Below, piece after piece: positions 35,527-45,667 of a DNA stretch of 64,000 bases. The DNA is from Phytophthora hibernalis (Eukaryota; Oomycota; Peronosporomycetes; Peronosporales; Peronosporaceae), in NCBI GenBank assembly GCA_012656075.1, contig JAAKBF010000247.1, forward strand, positions 558,001 through 622,000, read 5' to 3'. Positions within the stretch are counted from its first letter, which is position 1. Every line of letters begins with the position of its first letter. The notes under the pieces were generated by a model. That model did not search any database and had not been told where the DNA came from. It saw only the letters and a program-made list of their open reading frames with translations. The position numbers and the translations under genes were made by a program.

Positions 35527-35973
35527 TTAAACCCAGAAAAACATAAATTTCTGAGCTTCTTCGTGCGCAGAGCGAATTTGTTCACGAAAATGTTGCATGT
35601 TCGCAGGATTGCCGTGATTTACAGTATCGTGAGCCTTTTCGAGCTGTCTGACGAAATGAGGGTCCCAGTGAGAAGTGCGACCCACCGACGAGCATGTAGG
35701 TGAATTGTGTGTCGTTTCGGACGAAGGTGGCGAATCCGTCGTAGCGTATGTTGGTTCCGTCGGCCGACGCAATGGGATTCGCGAATACATCGAAGACGGA
35801 CTGTCCGTGGATGCGCATGTTCTTGACATTAAGCACGATGCGGAGCTTGACAGAGGAGCATCTGCAAGGGTCGTAACGGGGCCTTGTGTTCCCTCGTTGA
35901 GAACTGCCGAAGCTCGGATGATAGTAGCGGACACTACGGCGACAAAAAGAGTGAGCCAAGGTGATTACTGCAT
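35527..35973 (-). pseudogene. Broken small secreted-type protein
   Basis: In one frame there is a signal-peptide-like stretch (LTLFVAVVSATIIRASA) followed by VLNEGTQGPVTTLADAPLSS. In a second frame comes RIVLNVKNMRIHGQSVFDVF, then TNIRYDGFATFV and FTYMLVGGSHFSLGP. Back in the first frame comes VRQLEKAHDTVNHGNPANMQ to the stop. Two or three single-base shifts and a TAA two codons after the only ATG (35973) interrupt it. It resembles oomycete secreted proteins in plan only; no RxLR or CRN motif is seen and no function is claimed. Confidence 0.4.
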
Positions 35974-36100
35974 TCTGCCTTAACTTGTTACGTCGCTGTC
36001 ACGATTTACCAATACCGGTCAGCAAACAAAGTATATCTCGCACGGGTATGCCTCCTGTGCCTGTAATCATTACCGCACGTGATCATGTTGTTCACACAAT

Positions 36101-36279
36101 ACAGCGTTTTCATCGGCTGATATAAGAATAAGTTTCAGTCCTAATTGATTTAAAATGTCTGCACCGATCCTTATTTTCCTATTATAAGGATCGGTGCCTT
36201 ATATTATAAGGATCGGTGCAGACATTTTTATCAATTAGGACTGAAACTTATTCTAATATCAGCCAATGAAAACGCTGTT
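36101..36279. mobile_element. Foldback (hairpin) element, about 180 bp
   Basis: 36101-36175 is the near-perfect reverse complement of 36205-36279: CAGCGTTTTCAT-GGCTGATAT, then AGAATAAGTTTCAG, TCCTAATTGAT and TGTCTGCACCGATCC. The centre has a further inverted GGATCGGTGC. The whole segment could form one long hairpin, as MITEs of the foldback type do. Confidence 0.75.
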
Positions 36280-36403
36280 TAGAATATTATTCTCTAAAAC
36301 GGTGGAGTTGACGTTTGGCTGCGACTGTATTCATCTATACAGTTGCCGACATTAGTTAACGTACTCATAAAGACAAAAGTCAAAGCCACAAGTTTAACTG
36401 GTC

Positions 36404-38865
36404 ATGTGTGGTATCGGGCTGGAGATTACCTCTCCATCCGCCCCATGCTACTGCAGCGATTCTCGATCTATTTCACAACCCCACCTCAAGCGTCTATTTT
36501 CTCTGATGGCAATGAGGATCCACACACAAGCAGCCAATTGTAGCGAAGAAATTCGACCATGAACTGCAGCGGAGACTGTGTCAACGAGGTCCCGACCACT
36601 ACCAGCGAATAATTCGTCGAATTGCACCAGATTCCAATGGAGGATTGGCTCCAAATGAGTGGGAAATTGCAATGCATAGCGCAGTTTTGCACCTTCGAGG
36701 TGATCAACTGGTCCCCCAACCAGTTCAAGATTCAGCCGACAACGTCCTTTGCTGGAACGGAGAAGTGTTCAGACTGAGTGGAGATATTTCAATGGATGAA
36801 GAGCATGATGGACACAAGTTGATGAGTGACAGTGATACGATGCTGCTTTCCGAGAAGTTGCAATTGGCAGGAGAAAAGTTGGGAGAAATGACGTTTGAGG
36901 AACCTGTGGTGAAAGTGCTTCGTTGTGTCAAAGGCCCGTTTGCGGCGGCGTGGCTGCATGCGAGAACCAAGAGAGTGTACTTTGCGCATGATCGGTTTGG
37001 ACGCAGAAGTCTGCTGTATAGGAGGTGGGGACATGAGGGTGTGGATATGGTCGCTGGTCTGGCAGAAAAGAGGGTCTGAAGATGAGGTCGGTGACGTTTT
37101 CGCAAACGGACTTGATGCGTTTCGTGTTGAGTTCTGTGGCGATTGGGCATGACGAAGACTTATCGTTATATCAAGAGCTGCCTGCGTCAGGTATCTACGT
37201 GCTGGATTTGCGAGCACGGCGATCTGCGATTGATGGCGAAGTGCCGTCATACAACATGGAGTTTCACCCGTACGCGCCGATAGTTCCGACCGCATTGTTG
37301 TCATTATCAATATTGCCGACGCAAAAGACATTATCGTACGTCTTAGATCGCTTCGGGAGTAAGCTTCCTTGTCCAGTATCGACTATGGAGGCGACTCAGA
37401 GTGCCGAGAGTGCTCAGGTGAACGCAGTCATTTTAGAATCCTCTGCGGGTGCGCTGCTAGTCGCTCTCAGCAATGCTGTTGGAGTTCGAGTACGCTCCAT
37501 TCCACGACGTCCTTCTTCAGATGGCTCTCTCATAACCCGCGTAGCTGTACTTTTCGGGAGGATTGGATTCGGTGGTGATCGCAGCTCTCACATTTTCACG
37601 TTCCTGTTGGCGACCCCGTCGATTTGTTAACTGTCTGCTTCGACGAGAACTCAAGCTTCACGTCGCCTGATCGTCGTGCTGCTGAGCTGGCACACACTGA
37701 GCTGTGTGAATTATTCCCAGAGCGGCAGTGGAATCTCGTCAAGGTCAATGTGCCAAAACCTGAACTCGCAAGTATACAGCAAGAGGTCCGAACACTTATG
37801 GCACCCTGCAATACACACATGGATTTTAATATCGGAGCTGCCTTCTGGTTTCTTTCGCGCGGAAGTGGAAATTTACAGAACTCAGTTCAATTGTCAGAAA
37901 ATTCGTCGCTGGAGGAATTGAATGCGTTCTTGAAGCCCCAACGAGCCGATCTCCGCATGCTAGAGACGGAAGTTGCCGCACTTGCACTCTTTGATGGCCA
38001 GACTGTGAATGGAAACAAAATAGTGTGTCCAGTGCATCGGTGTGGGCGTAAACGGAAGCGGGGCTGTGTGCTGGGGGTCTGCAAAAGCTGTTGCTTCAGA
38101 ATGCAGCGAGCAGTGAAGAAAATCATTCCTCATGAAAATGGTGATGAAAAGCAGAGCGCTAACTCGCGCGTTGTGCAGGGTTGTAGGACTATGCTGATTT
38201 CCATGGGCGTCCAATCCGAAACTCATCTTGATCTCCTCTTGGGGCTCCTCAAGTCAAAACACCAAGAAGAGGACAATGGAGATTCGAAGCCTACGCTTGA
38301 ACTTTGTTGCCGTGTCCATCGTGTAAAGCAGTCACCGGCAGACACGCCAACAAAACCGACTTCAATTTCGTCGACAAATACAACGGGCGGTAAGCCTTCG
38401 ACATCGTGCAATTATCAGACTAGTGCACGAGTGGTGCTCGTGGGTATTGGTGCTGACGAGCAGCTTGCGGGTTACGGACGTCACCGCACAGCGCTGATCA
38501 ATGGAGGAGAAGAGGCGTTGCGAGCTGAGCTACAAGTTGATCTGGGTCGAATCTGGAAGCGAAATCTTGGACGCGATGACCGATGCATTGCTTCACACGG
38601 ACGAGAAGCTCGCTTCCCGTACCTCGACGAAGAGGTAGTGTCTACTATCGCAACATTTCCAGTCTCTAGTTTGTGTGACGCCGAACTGCCGCGTGGTGTT
38701 GGCGATAAGCGAGCGTTGCGAATAGTGGCCAAAACCCTCGGGCTGCGCAGTTGCGCGGGACTCGCCAAGCGGGCAATTCAGTTTGGATCAAGGATTGCGA
38801 AGGTCTCTAACACTGGAAGCAACCGCCAAACGCAAGGAATGAACAAGTTTTCCAGTGTCGACTGA
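36404..38865 (+). CDS. ASNSD1: Asparagine synthetase domain-containing protein (ASNSD1-like), frame disturbed
   Basis: Starts MCGIGLEITSP, so the class II glutaminase nucleophile Cys2 is present. It continues LCQRGPDHYQRI, AVLHLRGDQLVPQPVQD, LCWNGEVF and DRFGRRSLLYR. The synthetase half has SGGLDSVV (PP-loop), GIGADEQLAGYGRHR, RNLGRDDRCIASHGREARFP, YLDEEVV and LAKRAIQFGSRIAK, all diagnostic of ASNSD1. Frame problems: an extra base near 36557, one missing at GGG 37072-37074, and two more near 37551 and 37593. Allowing for them leaves about 820 codons. Unusual: between the ATP-binding blocks there is an insertion with a Cys/His cluster (CPVHRCGRKRKRGCVLGVCK followed by SCC), which could bind zinc. 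The ASNSD1 role is poorly defined in any organism. Confidence 0.85.
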
Positions 38866-39399
38866 GAATGCATTTCAGAGGTAGACGTGTATGCAAGAAA
38901 TGACTAACCGAAAGCCTAATCTAACCTTCCGAAGGCGTTCCATCCAGGAAATTATACATGTCCGTCATGCTCACAGACATTGATCTGCCGTCCAATCCTC
39001 CTTGGGCCTTATGGGAATTCCTGAAATTTGATGAAGCAGCTCCAGCACAAGACTACTCGAGTTGTAGCTCTTCTCGCACAGTCAAACTTACGGAGGAAAT
39101 TTGGGATCCATGTTCCGATAATACGGTAATAAAGCAGTACCTTTCACGACAGGACCACACACTCTACAGTACTGTATAAACACTCGACAAGCAGCACAGT
39201 TTGCAAAAGTCCTCGTCCGATAGTAAAACAACGCGCTCGAGAGAATCCAAAATTCACCCTTGTTCAACCCTCTCGATCACTTATATTAGAGATTTTCCCT
39301 CGACTGCTTCCTGTCGAGTTCACTTGTGCTCTGCCATTTGATCTGAAAATGCTGATGCTGAAGCCGATCCAGTAAAAACTAAAAATCTTCTGCCATCAC
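38866..39399. other. Intergenic between convergent genes
   Basis: 3' flank shared by the ASNSD1-like gene (+) and elongin B (-). One 73-codon ATG frame at 38958-39179 on the + strand has no recognisable features and I do not call it. Confidence 0.4.
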
Positions 39400-39903
39400 C
39401 TACGCCTCAGCCTTGGCTCCATTTCCCGATCCACCTCCCCCAGATCCTGACGCGTCTCCAGCATCCAAAGCCTCCACCTTGGTCACACTCAACTCCTCCC
39501 ACTGGTCCGAATCTGCAAAAAATCAAATACAAAAATAAAAACTAATACAACTTTACAATAAAACAAATACCCAACGCACTCTCTTTCTTCCAGCACATGT
39601 AGACCACCGCGTCGTTCTGCAACTCATGATCAGCCAGTGTGGCTGCGTCCGCAAATTCCTTGTTCTCTTTCTATAACATAACAAAAAAGAATAAAAAAGG
39701 TTAGTAAATAATCCAAAATATCTTATCCGGACAGATATTATCCATCTCCCGACCTGGTTAAGCCCCTGCCAGAGCTGAATACTCGTAGGCGGCAGGAGGA
39801 ACAGCACGCCCAGCTTCTCCTTGACACTCAGGAACGATTCGGCCAGCTGCACGTCCAGGAACACGGTCTGGCTCCTTCGCTTCACGCGGATATACGGGCC
39901 CAT
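39400..39903 (-). CDS. ELOB: Elongin B, ubiquitin-like adaptor
   Basis: Three exons: 39903-39754, 39670-39580 and 39512-39400, with introns of 83 and 67 nt and correct phases, encode 117 aa (human protein 118). The ubiquitin-like beginning MGPYIRVKRRSQTVFLDV aligns with the MDVFLMIRRHKTTIF start of animal elongin B, followed by VKEKLGVLFLLPPTSIQLW; the tail is acidic/Gly-rich. Elongin B pairs with elongin C in cullin-2/5 ubiquitin ligases and the elongin elongation factor. Intact in this window. Confidence 0.82.
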
Positions 39904-40074
39904 AGTAAAAACACTCGTCTCCAAAATAATATCCGTCCAGACCTGCGAATTTAACCTTAACCCGCATATCATTAACTGTTAATTAAACAATTAACCAACT
40001 AACCTACAAGTAACGTTATCGCGTAGTCAAAACGGTCTTATCGGTTAATTCGCTACCAAAATAGTTTTTCGGTG

Positions 40075-41367
40075 ATGCCCATCAAGCGTCACTTTCTGAT
40101 GCGCTCGGTACTTCACACGCTGCTGCTCTCTGGTTTCTTGACTTCTCGTGAATGTGATGCGGTGATGTTGGTGTGCAGCTCATGGCGTACAATTGTAGCG
40201 GCAATTTTGCACGGTTCGCGCTCTCTGCTGCTCAGTAGCGACGTTTGTCTACTGCACCGTGTTCCCAGAAGACTGGAGCGACCCGAACGTTTGCAGGTTG
40301 TGCTCCAACGTCTACGTGACAAGTTCCCCAAGCTGCAAAGGAGTCGAATTTACCACCTGCAACGGACGAGCAATTGCAGCGCGTGCATGGCGACGTGTAC
40401 GTGCAAATGGTGACGAGCATGAGCAGCAAAGTAGAACGCAGTATGGCGGCGCTGGACGCACTGAGTCGTTGCGAACTGCTAAGTGCAGACGGTGAAGCTT
40501 TTGCAGCCTTTGTGGTGACCAGTCCTCGAGCCAAGAAGATCCCTACGATTCAGGGCAAGAAGGAGTACTATCAACAGTTCGAGTTCGTGGACTTGGGCGA
40601 GGACATGACGCTCATGCGACGTACGTTGGCGGCGGCGCGAGTTGCAGCGGGGGAGCGTGTCTGGCGGTGGACAGGGTGTTGTCTAATGAGGTTTCCAATG
40701 CCTTTTGTGCGGTGCGACCGCCTGGACACCACGCGGAGAGGTGCAAGGCCATGGGTTTTGTGTCTTTAACAACGTGGCGGTGGCGGCGATGCACGCGTTG
40801 GAGACGCATGGGTTGACGAGAGTAGCCATTGTGGACGTGGATGTGCACCATGGTAACGGGACGCAGGATGTTGCAGACAGAGACAAGAGACTGCTGTATG
40901 TGTCGATGCATCAAGCGGCGCCGTGCTTCCCGAGCTCAGGGTTTGTGTGTGAGAAAGGCAAGCATGGGAATTTACTGAACGTGCCCCTACGCGCAAGATG
41001 TACGGCCAAGAAGTACAGGGAAGCGTTTGCCGCGACCGTGATACCCCGTGTACGGGAGTTTTGCCCCCAACTGGTGATCATATCCATGGGCTTTGATGGT
41101 TCGTCGCGCGATCCGCTTGGTGATTTTCGACTGGAGGCTGGTGATTTCTACTGGGTTACGAAAGAGTTGTGCAAGCTGGCGTGGGAGTGCTGCGAGGGCA
41201 GAGTCGTGTCGGTCATGGAAGGCGGATATCACCTTGGAGCACTCGCGGACGGTGCAGAGCAGCACATGCTAGCGCTGCTCCATGGATCCTGTCGTCCCGA
41301 TGGCCTCATTCCAATTGAGGTCCCGCTCTCGGGAGGTTGCCAAACTAATTCAAAGCGAAGTTGTTGA
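40075..41367 (+). CDS. Class II histone deacetylase with F-box-like N-terminus, three single-base breaks
   Basis: Zn-dependent deacetylase domain: RVHGDVYVQMV, VRPPGHHAERCKAMGF (active-site His pair), NNVAVAAMHALE, VDVDVHHGNGTQD (Zn-binding Asp and His), SMGFDGSSRDPLGDFRL (Zn-binding Asp), VSVMEGGYHLGAL. The first 50 residues (LHTLLLSGFLTSRECDAVML then VCSSWRTIV) look like an F-box, directly followed by the HDAC start LLHRV...ERPERLQVVL. Breaks: near 40337 (AAA, needs one A), G5 at 40649-40653 (needs six) and GGGTTTT at 40753-40759 (needs one). With them the gene is 432 codons. It would deacetylate lysines in histones or other proteins; class II placement is from motif style. Confidence 0.88.
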
Positions 41368-41463
41368 ACAGCATAGATGCGATACTGATAGAGAAGGTTT
41401 TGAAGGAGTGTAGAATCCTTGATGAAATGCATGAATAGACAAAGATAACCCCTACAGCGCAGC

Positions 41464-42295
41464 TTACTTTGGGGCAGCTAGCATGCTCTCGAGACTGGCC
41501 TTGAGTTGATCGTTGTTTTTGCGCAGTAGCTCCACCTCTTCTTGATGTTTCTTTTCATCCTGCGCCTTCTTCTCTTCTTCACGTCGTGCAACAGCTTCAC
41601 ACCGCGTACTCAACTCCTCGATCTGAGACGTCAAATCGCGCAGCTCGCCTTCAACGGTGCGAATCTGCTGCTCCGCCTCCATCTTCTTTTGCTCGGCCAT
41701 GAGCGCCTTGCGCATCCCGAACGCAATGCTGGACTCGTACAACGTCTGATAAGCTGCAATGGTCATGCGAGCCTCATCACGTACACGAAGCAGCAGAAGT
41801 CCTCGCTCCGAGCAGTTGATCGTGATCTGTCGGATCAGTTCATCTAACCAGCCAAAAGTTAGACCACCAAGTACAAATACCCAACACAAACTACAGCTAC
41901 TCACCAAAGCACTGAGCGTAGAGCTCCTCACGCACAGGACAGATACCGGTCTCTCGAGCTTGTCGTTGCTGGAGTCGCAGATCCAGTAGCTCCTGCAGGT
42001 TCACAACATCGAGTCGAGTCGCCGGAGTACTCGACACATACTGCACCCAAAGCTGTCCGTCTTCAGTCCACTCTTTAGGTGGCAGGATAGAGTTCAAGAT
42101 ATCTTCCGTCGGGTTGCCACTTTGCGTGTTGCTGCCCGTGAACACCGTCGGCTTGACACAAGACCCGTTCACCTCATGTGGAACCTGGTTTCCTGCAACT
42201 TTGACCTTCTTACCCTTCAACAAGGCCTTATCCTTGCTCGAACTCACAAGAATCGGGTTGTTATACTTAACCAGCGAGCTCTGCGGAGGAATCAT
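41464..42295 (-). CDS. DNALI1: Axonemal dynein light intermediate chain p28
   Basis: Two exons (42295-41905 and 41843-41464; 61-nt intron) give 256 aa without any frame problem. Near-identity to the animal and algal family: MIPPQSSLVKYNNPILV, ILNSILPPKEW, QLWVQYVSSTPATRLDVV, LDLRLQQRQARETGICPVR, ELIRQITINCSERGLLLLRV, YQTLYESSIAFGMRKAL, then a C-terminal coiled coil. It binds inner-arm dynein heavy chains and so is expected in zoospore flagella. It is divergent from the aminopeptidase gene, with starts 170 bp apart. Confidence 0.97.
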
Positions 42296-42466
42296 CTCAA
42301 AATGGTAACTACAACCGACGTCCTTTCACGACATGGCTACACATTTAGTCTCATAGCTACATAATTTAATCACATGGCTACATAATTTAATCGTTTAGTA
42401 TCATGGCTACATCTTGTAGTCATTGGTCTCAGTTAGCCATAATCAAGTTTTGAACAGCTAACTGTC

Positions 42467-44477
42467 ATGACTCCTGTGCTACGTTCGCAGTCGTTCGCCA
42501 ACCTGGATGAAGTGCTCTTCCGTCACTTGCACTGGACGTTATCCATTGACTTCGACCGTCAGCAGCTTCGTGGATGGGCGGAGTACACTTTCGCCTACAT
42601 GGGGACGTCCAAGACGCCTGTCTTAGTGGTTGACACGCACCATTTACTGGTTGAGAGCGTGTCTGTAGACGGTCGTTCCGTGGACTTTTCCCTCTCCAGT
42701 CCAGATTCAACCTTCGGTTCTGCTCTAATTGTCCCCATTCTGAGTCTCTCCACCACTGTACGAGTGACGTACACGACGTCAGCAGCTTCCAGTGGTCTAC
42801 AGTGGCTCTCCCCATTGCTCACAGCTGGAAAGGAGCACCCGTTCCTCTTCACCCAATGCCAAGCTATTCACGCTCGCAGTGTGGTGCCATGTCCCGACTC
42901 TCCAGCTGCCAAGTTCACGTACTCGGCCACTGTGACGGTACCTCAATGGTGCACGGTACTCATGAGCGCCATCGCTCATGGCCACGTCAAGAACGACGAC
43001 CAAGAACGCACCAAAAGTGGAGTTTCCGACAAGATGTGCCTGTGCCGTCTTATTTGCTGGCTATTGCTGCTGGAGAGATGGAGAGTGTCGAGTTGAGTGC
43101 TAGGAGCAGAGTGTGGGCCGAGCCCAGAGTTGTGACACGAGCGGCTCATGAGTTCGCTCAGACGGAGGCTTTCTTGAAAGCTGCTGAGGAGATCACTGGA
43201 CAGGAGTACTTGTGGAAGAGATATGATCTTGTGTGTCTTCCGCCGTCCTTCCCGTATGGGGGTATGGAGAACCCGTGCTTGACGTTCGTGACGCCCACAC
43301 TGTTGGCTGGAGACCGCTCGCTCGCTGATGTCGTCGCGCACGAGATTGCTCATTCGTGGACGGGCAACTTGGTGACTAATGCTACGTGGAGGGATTTCTG
43401 GCTCAATGAAGGCTGGACAGTGTGGCTCGAGCGCAAGATCGTGGCCAAGATCCAGAACGACCCCAAAACGTACGACCTCAAGGCGGCGCTGGGGATGAGG
43501 GGCTTGGTAGAAGCGATCGAGGCATTTGGACCTTCGCATCCGTACACGGCGCTGGTGCCGGAATCGGACGACGTCGACCCGGATGATGTTTTCTCGCGAG
43601 TGCCGTACGAGAAGGGCTTCAACTTCTTGCACTACCTGTCCACGGTTGTGGGCACGCAGGAGTTTGACCTGTTCGCCCAAGCCTACATCCAGAAGTTCAA
43701 GTTCCAGACGGTCACGTCCAACGATTTCCGCACGTTCTTTAAGAAACACTTTGCGGCACAGCCCGAATCGCTGAGCCAGATCGATTGGGATGGCTGGTTC
43801 TACTCGACGGGTATGCCTTTGGTCATCAACAAGTTTGACACGACGGTGATCACTCAAGTTCGAACGTTGGGCGAAAAGATGATGACAACTACGAACGTGA
43901 AGAAGTGGACGGTGGTTGTGGAGTCACGCCTGTTCCGGAAGTGGCCAGCCCCTCTGTGGATTTTGCTGCTTGACACCCTGCTCCTGATGCAGACTGGCAG
44001 TCACGCCCAACTTTCGGTGGGTCATTTGGACGCTATTGACGCATTCGCGCACCACCATCTGAGCACGACACACAATTCGGAACTGCGCTTCCGTTGGTTC
44101 ACGCTGTCGCTCCGCTCCTGTGATCTGCGCGTGCTCGACCGCACCATCGATTTCCTGAAGGAGCAGGGCCGCATGAAGTTTGTCCGACCCCTTTTCCGCG
44201 ATTTGTGTGCGGCTTTGGGCGTAGCCAGGGTGCCACGGTTTTCGAGGAATGCAAGTCTCGATATCACCCGATTGCTGCCAAAATGATCCAGCGTGATATT
44301 GAGAGCATGCAAGCATCCAAAAAACATGTCAAGCCGATGTACTCAAACGATTTCAATGGCATCTTTGCGCACTGGCTGGGTCTGCCACAAGATTACTCGA
44401 GCTACTCACCGTGGGTAGCAGTGCTACTCGGCGGACTCACCGTAGCTACGGCTGTAGCTCTGTCCAAGCGACGCTAA
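42467..44477 (+). CDS. LTA4H: Leukotriene-A4-hydrolase-like M1 aminopeptidase, possibly tail-anchored
   Basis: M1 metallopeptidase: QCQAIHARSVVPC, exopeptidase motif YGGMENPCLTFVTPTLLAGD, zinc site HEIAHSWTG...NEGWTVWLE, VPYEKGFNFLHYL (catalytic Tyr), and C-terminal EQGRMKFVRPLFRDL and YHPIAAKMIQRDIE, the LTA4H-type helical domain. Two single-base gaps: near CC at 43011 (before QKWSFRQDVPVPS) and near 44221; with them 670 aa. The position of human Tyr378 is Phe (DPDDVFSRVPYE). The C-terminus adds WVAVLLGGLTVATAVALSKRR-like hydrophobic residues and a basic end, i.e. a candidate tail anchor that the soluble animal enzyme lacks. It is probably an aminopeptidase. Confidence 0.92.
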
Positions 44478-45667
44478 GGAGTCATGAACAGATAGTGTGA
44501 AGATGACAACAATTGTCTAGTGATGAGCAATGTCTGTGCCACTAAGGGAGCCTCAACTCAACAAACCGGTATATGTATACACTTTCAGTGACTGAATGGT
44601 TTGTTCTCGTTGAACATGCAGTATGAATGGGTGTTGTGTAATTAAGCCTTAAAAACAACGCACAAAACACCGAATATTGTGTCCAGCAAAGGAGGCTTGT
44701 CGAGGATGCTTAGAATGACGTAGTTAGCTACACCAATATTCACGAAGTCAACACTCGAATTCAAAAAGTGCGCCAAAATCAAAAACCTGTGAGATATATT
44801 ACCTTTGCAAATGATACATGTACTAACTCTCTGATTTGACCGGCAACCTCCGACCCGAGCCAAATATCAAAAGTTGTGTGGACAAAGTTGTGTGGACACA
44901 CCAATATATGACTTTGTAAAAAGTCGTAAAAGGTAATTACGTAATATGGCAGCGCACAACGCGCAAGCGTTCCTGCCAACCAGTGCCAAAGTGACCACTC
45001 TCCTGGGCAGGAGGGTGAATTGAGGGAGCCGTTCCGAGCATCGGTGCGGCTTGAGGTGTTGTCGCTTCCACGAAGAACTGTGTGGAGTTAATCCCCCTTT
45101 GGCACTCCAATGAGTATACCTGCTATTGAGTTGTGCTAACCCCCACCAAAGTAGCTCAGTAGAAGGTCAGATCAGTATACATTTTCATAGGGTATTGGTT
45201 GGTGACAATACACTTCGCGATGGCGAGAAACTTGAGCGGAGCATGCGACCGCGTAAATTGACAGGTTCATTTCCATTCCGGCATCATATCATCTACCAAG
45301 TACATGGAGAACCCAATCCAGGTGCGCGGGGTAGTCCAGTGTGTCGAGAAGGAGGCTTGCGCGAATGGGGGACCGTTTGCAGGTATGGATGAATATCATC
45401 AATTCTCCGACTATACTGGTGCTGACTATATATAATATTGGCCAATAGGATGGCGATCTGAAGAAGAGTACAAATATCGACCAATTAGAAAACGTAGTTC
45501 GTATATTTTGTCCAATCAGAGAGATTTGGCTGAATGAATGTGTCTATCGACAGCTCCGACATATCATGTCGGAGGGAACAGCAAAGTTATTGATATACCC
45601 CTACAAATCCCCAGTCATTCGAATATTTCCTGAATATCCCGCAAGCTCCGACATCTCCGACCCCAAG
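44478..45667. other. Intergenic region leading into the Crypton
   Basis: No conserved gene. 44740-44775 matches, in inverted orientation, 51345-51385 (GCGCACTTTTTGAATTCGAG and following). A TACATGTA octamer lies at 44815-44822. From about 45385 the sequence shares blocks with 49085-49345 (TATGGATGAATAT, GGCCAAT, AATATCGACCAAT, GTCGGAGGGA, TCCGACC), which look like promoter or end sequences of one element family. Confidence 0.5.
45554..45574. promoter_or_regulatory. Palindrome upstream of the Crypton recombinase gene
   Basis: CTCCGACAT at 45554-45562 and ATGTCGGAG at 45566-45574: 9-bp inverted arms with a 3-bp centre, 94 bp before the ATG. More TCCGAC copies lie at 45413 and just before the ATG. 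The same palindrome type lies upstream of the degenerate copy (21421-21438). Confidence 0.55.

Noticed and set aside
38958..39179. 73-codon ATG frame between ASNSD1-like gene and elongin B
   Set aside because: Short, no recognisable motif, and lies in the shared 3' flank of convergent genes.
44642..44979. Two overlapping minus-strand hydrophobic frames
   Set aside because: No ATG start, the possible intron between them is too short, and part of the sequence is a dispersed repeat (inverted match at 51345).
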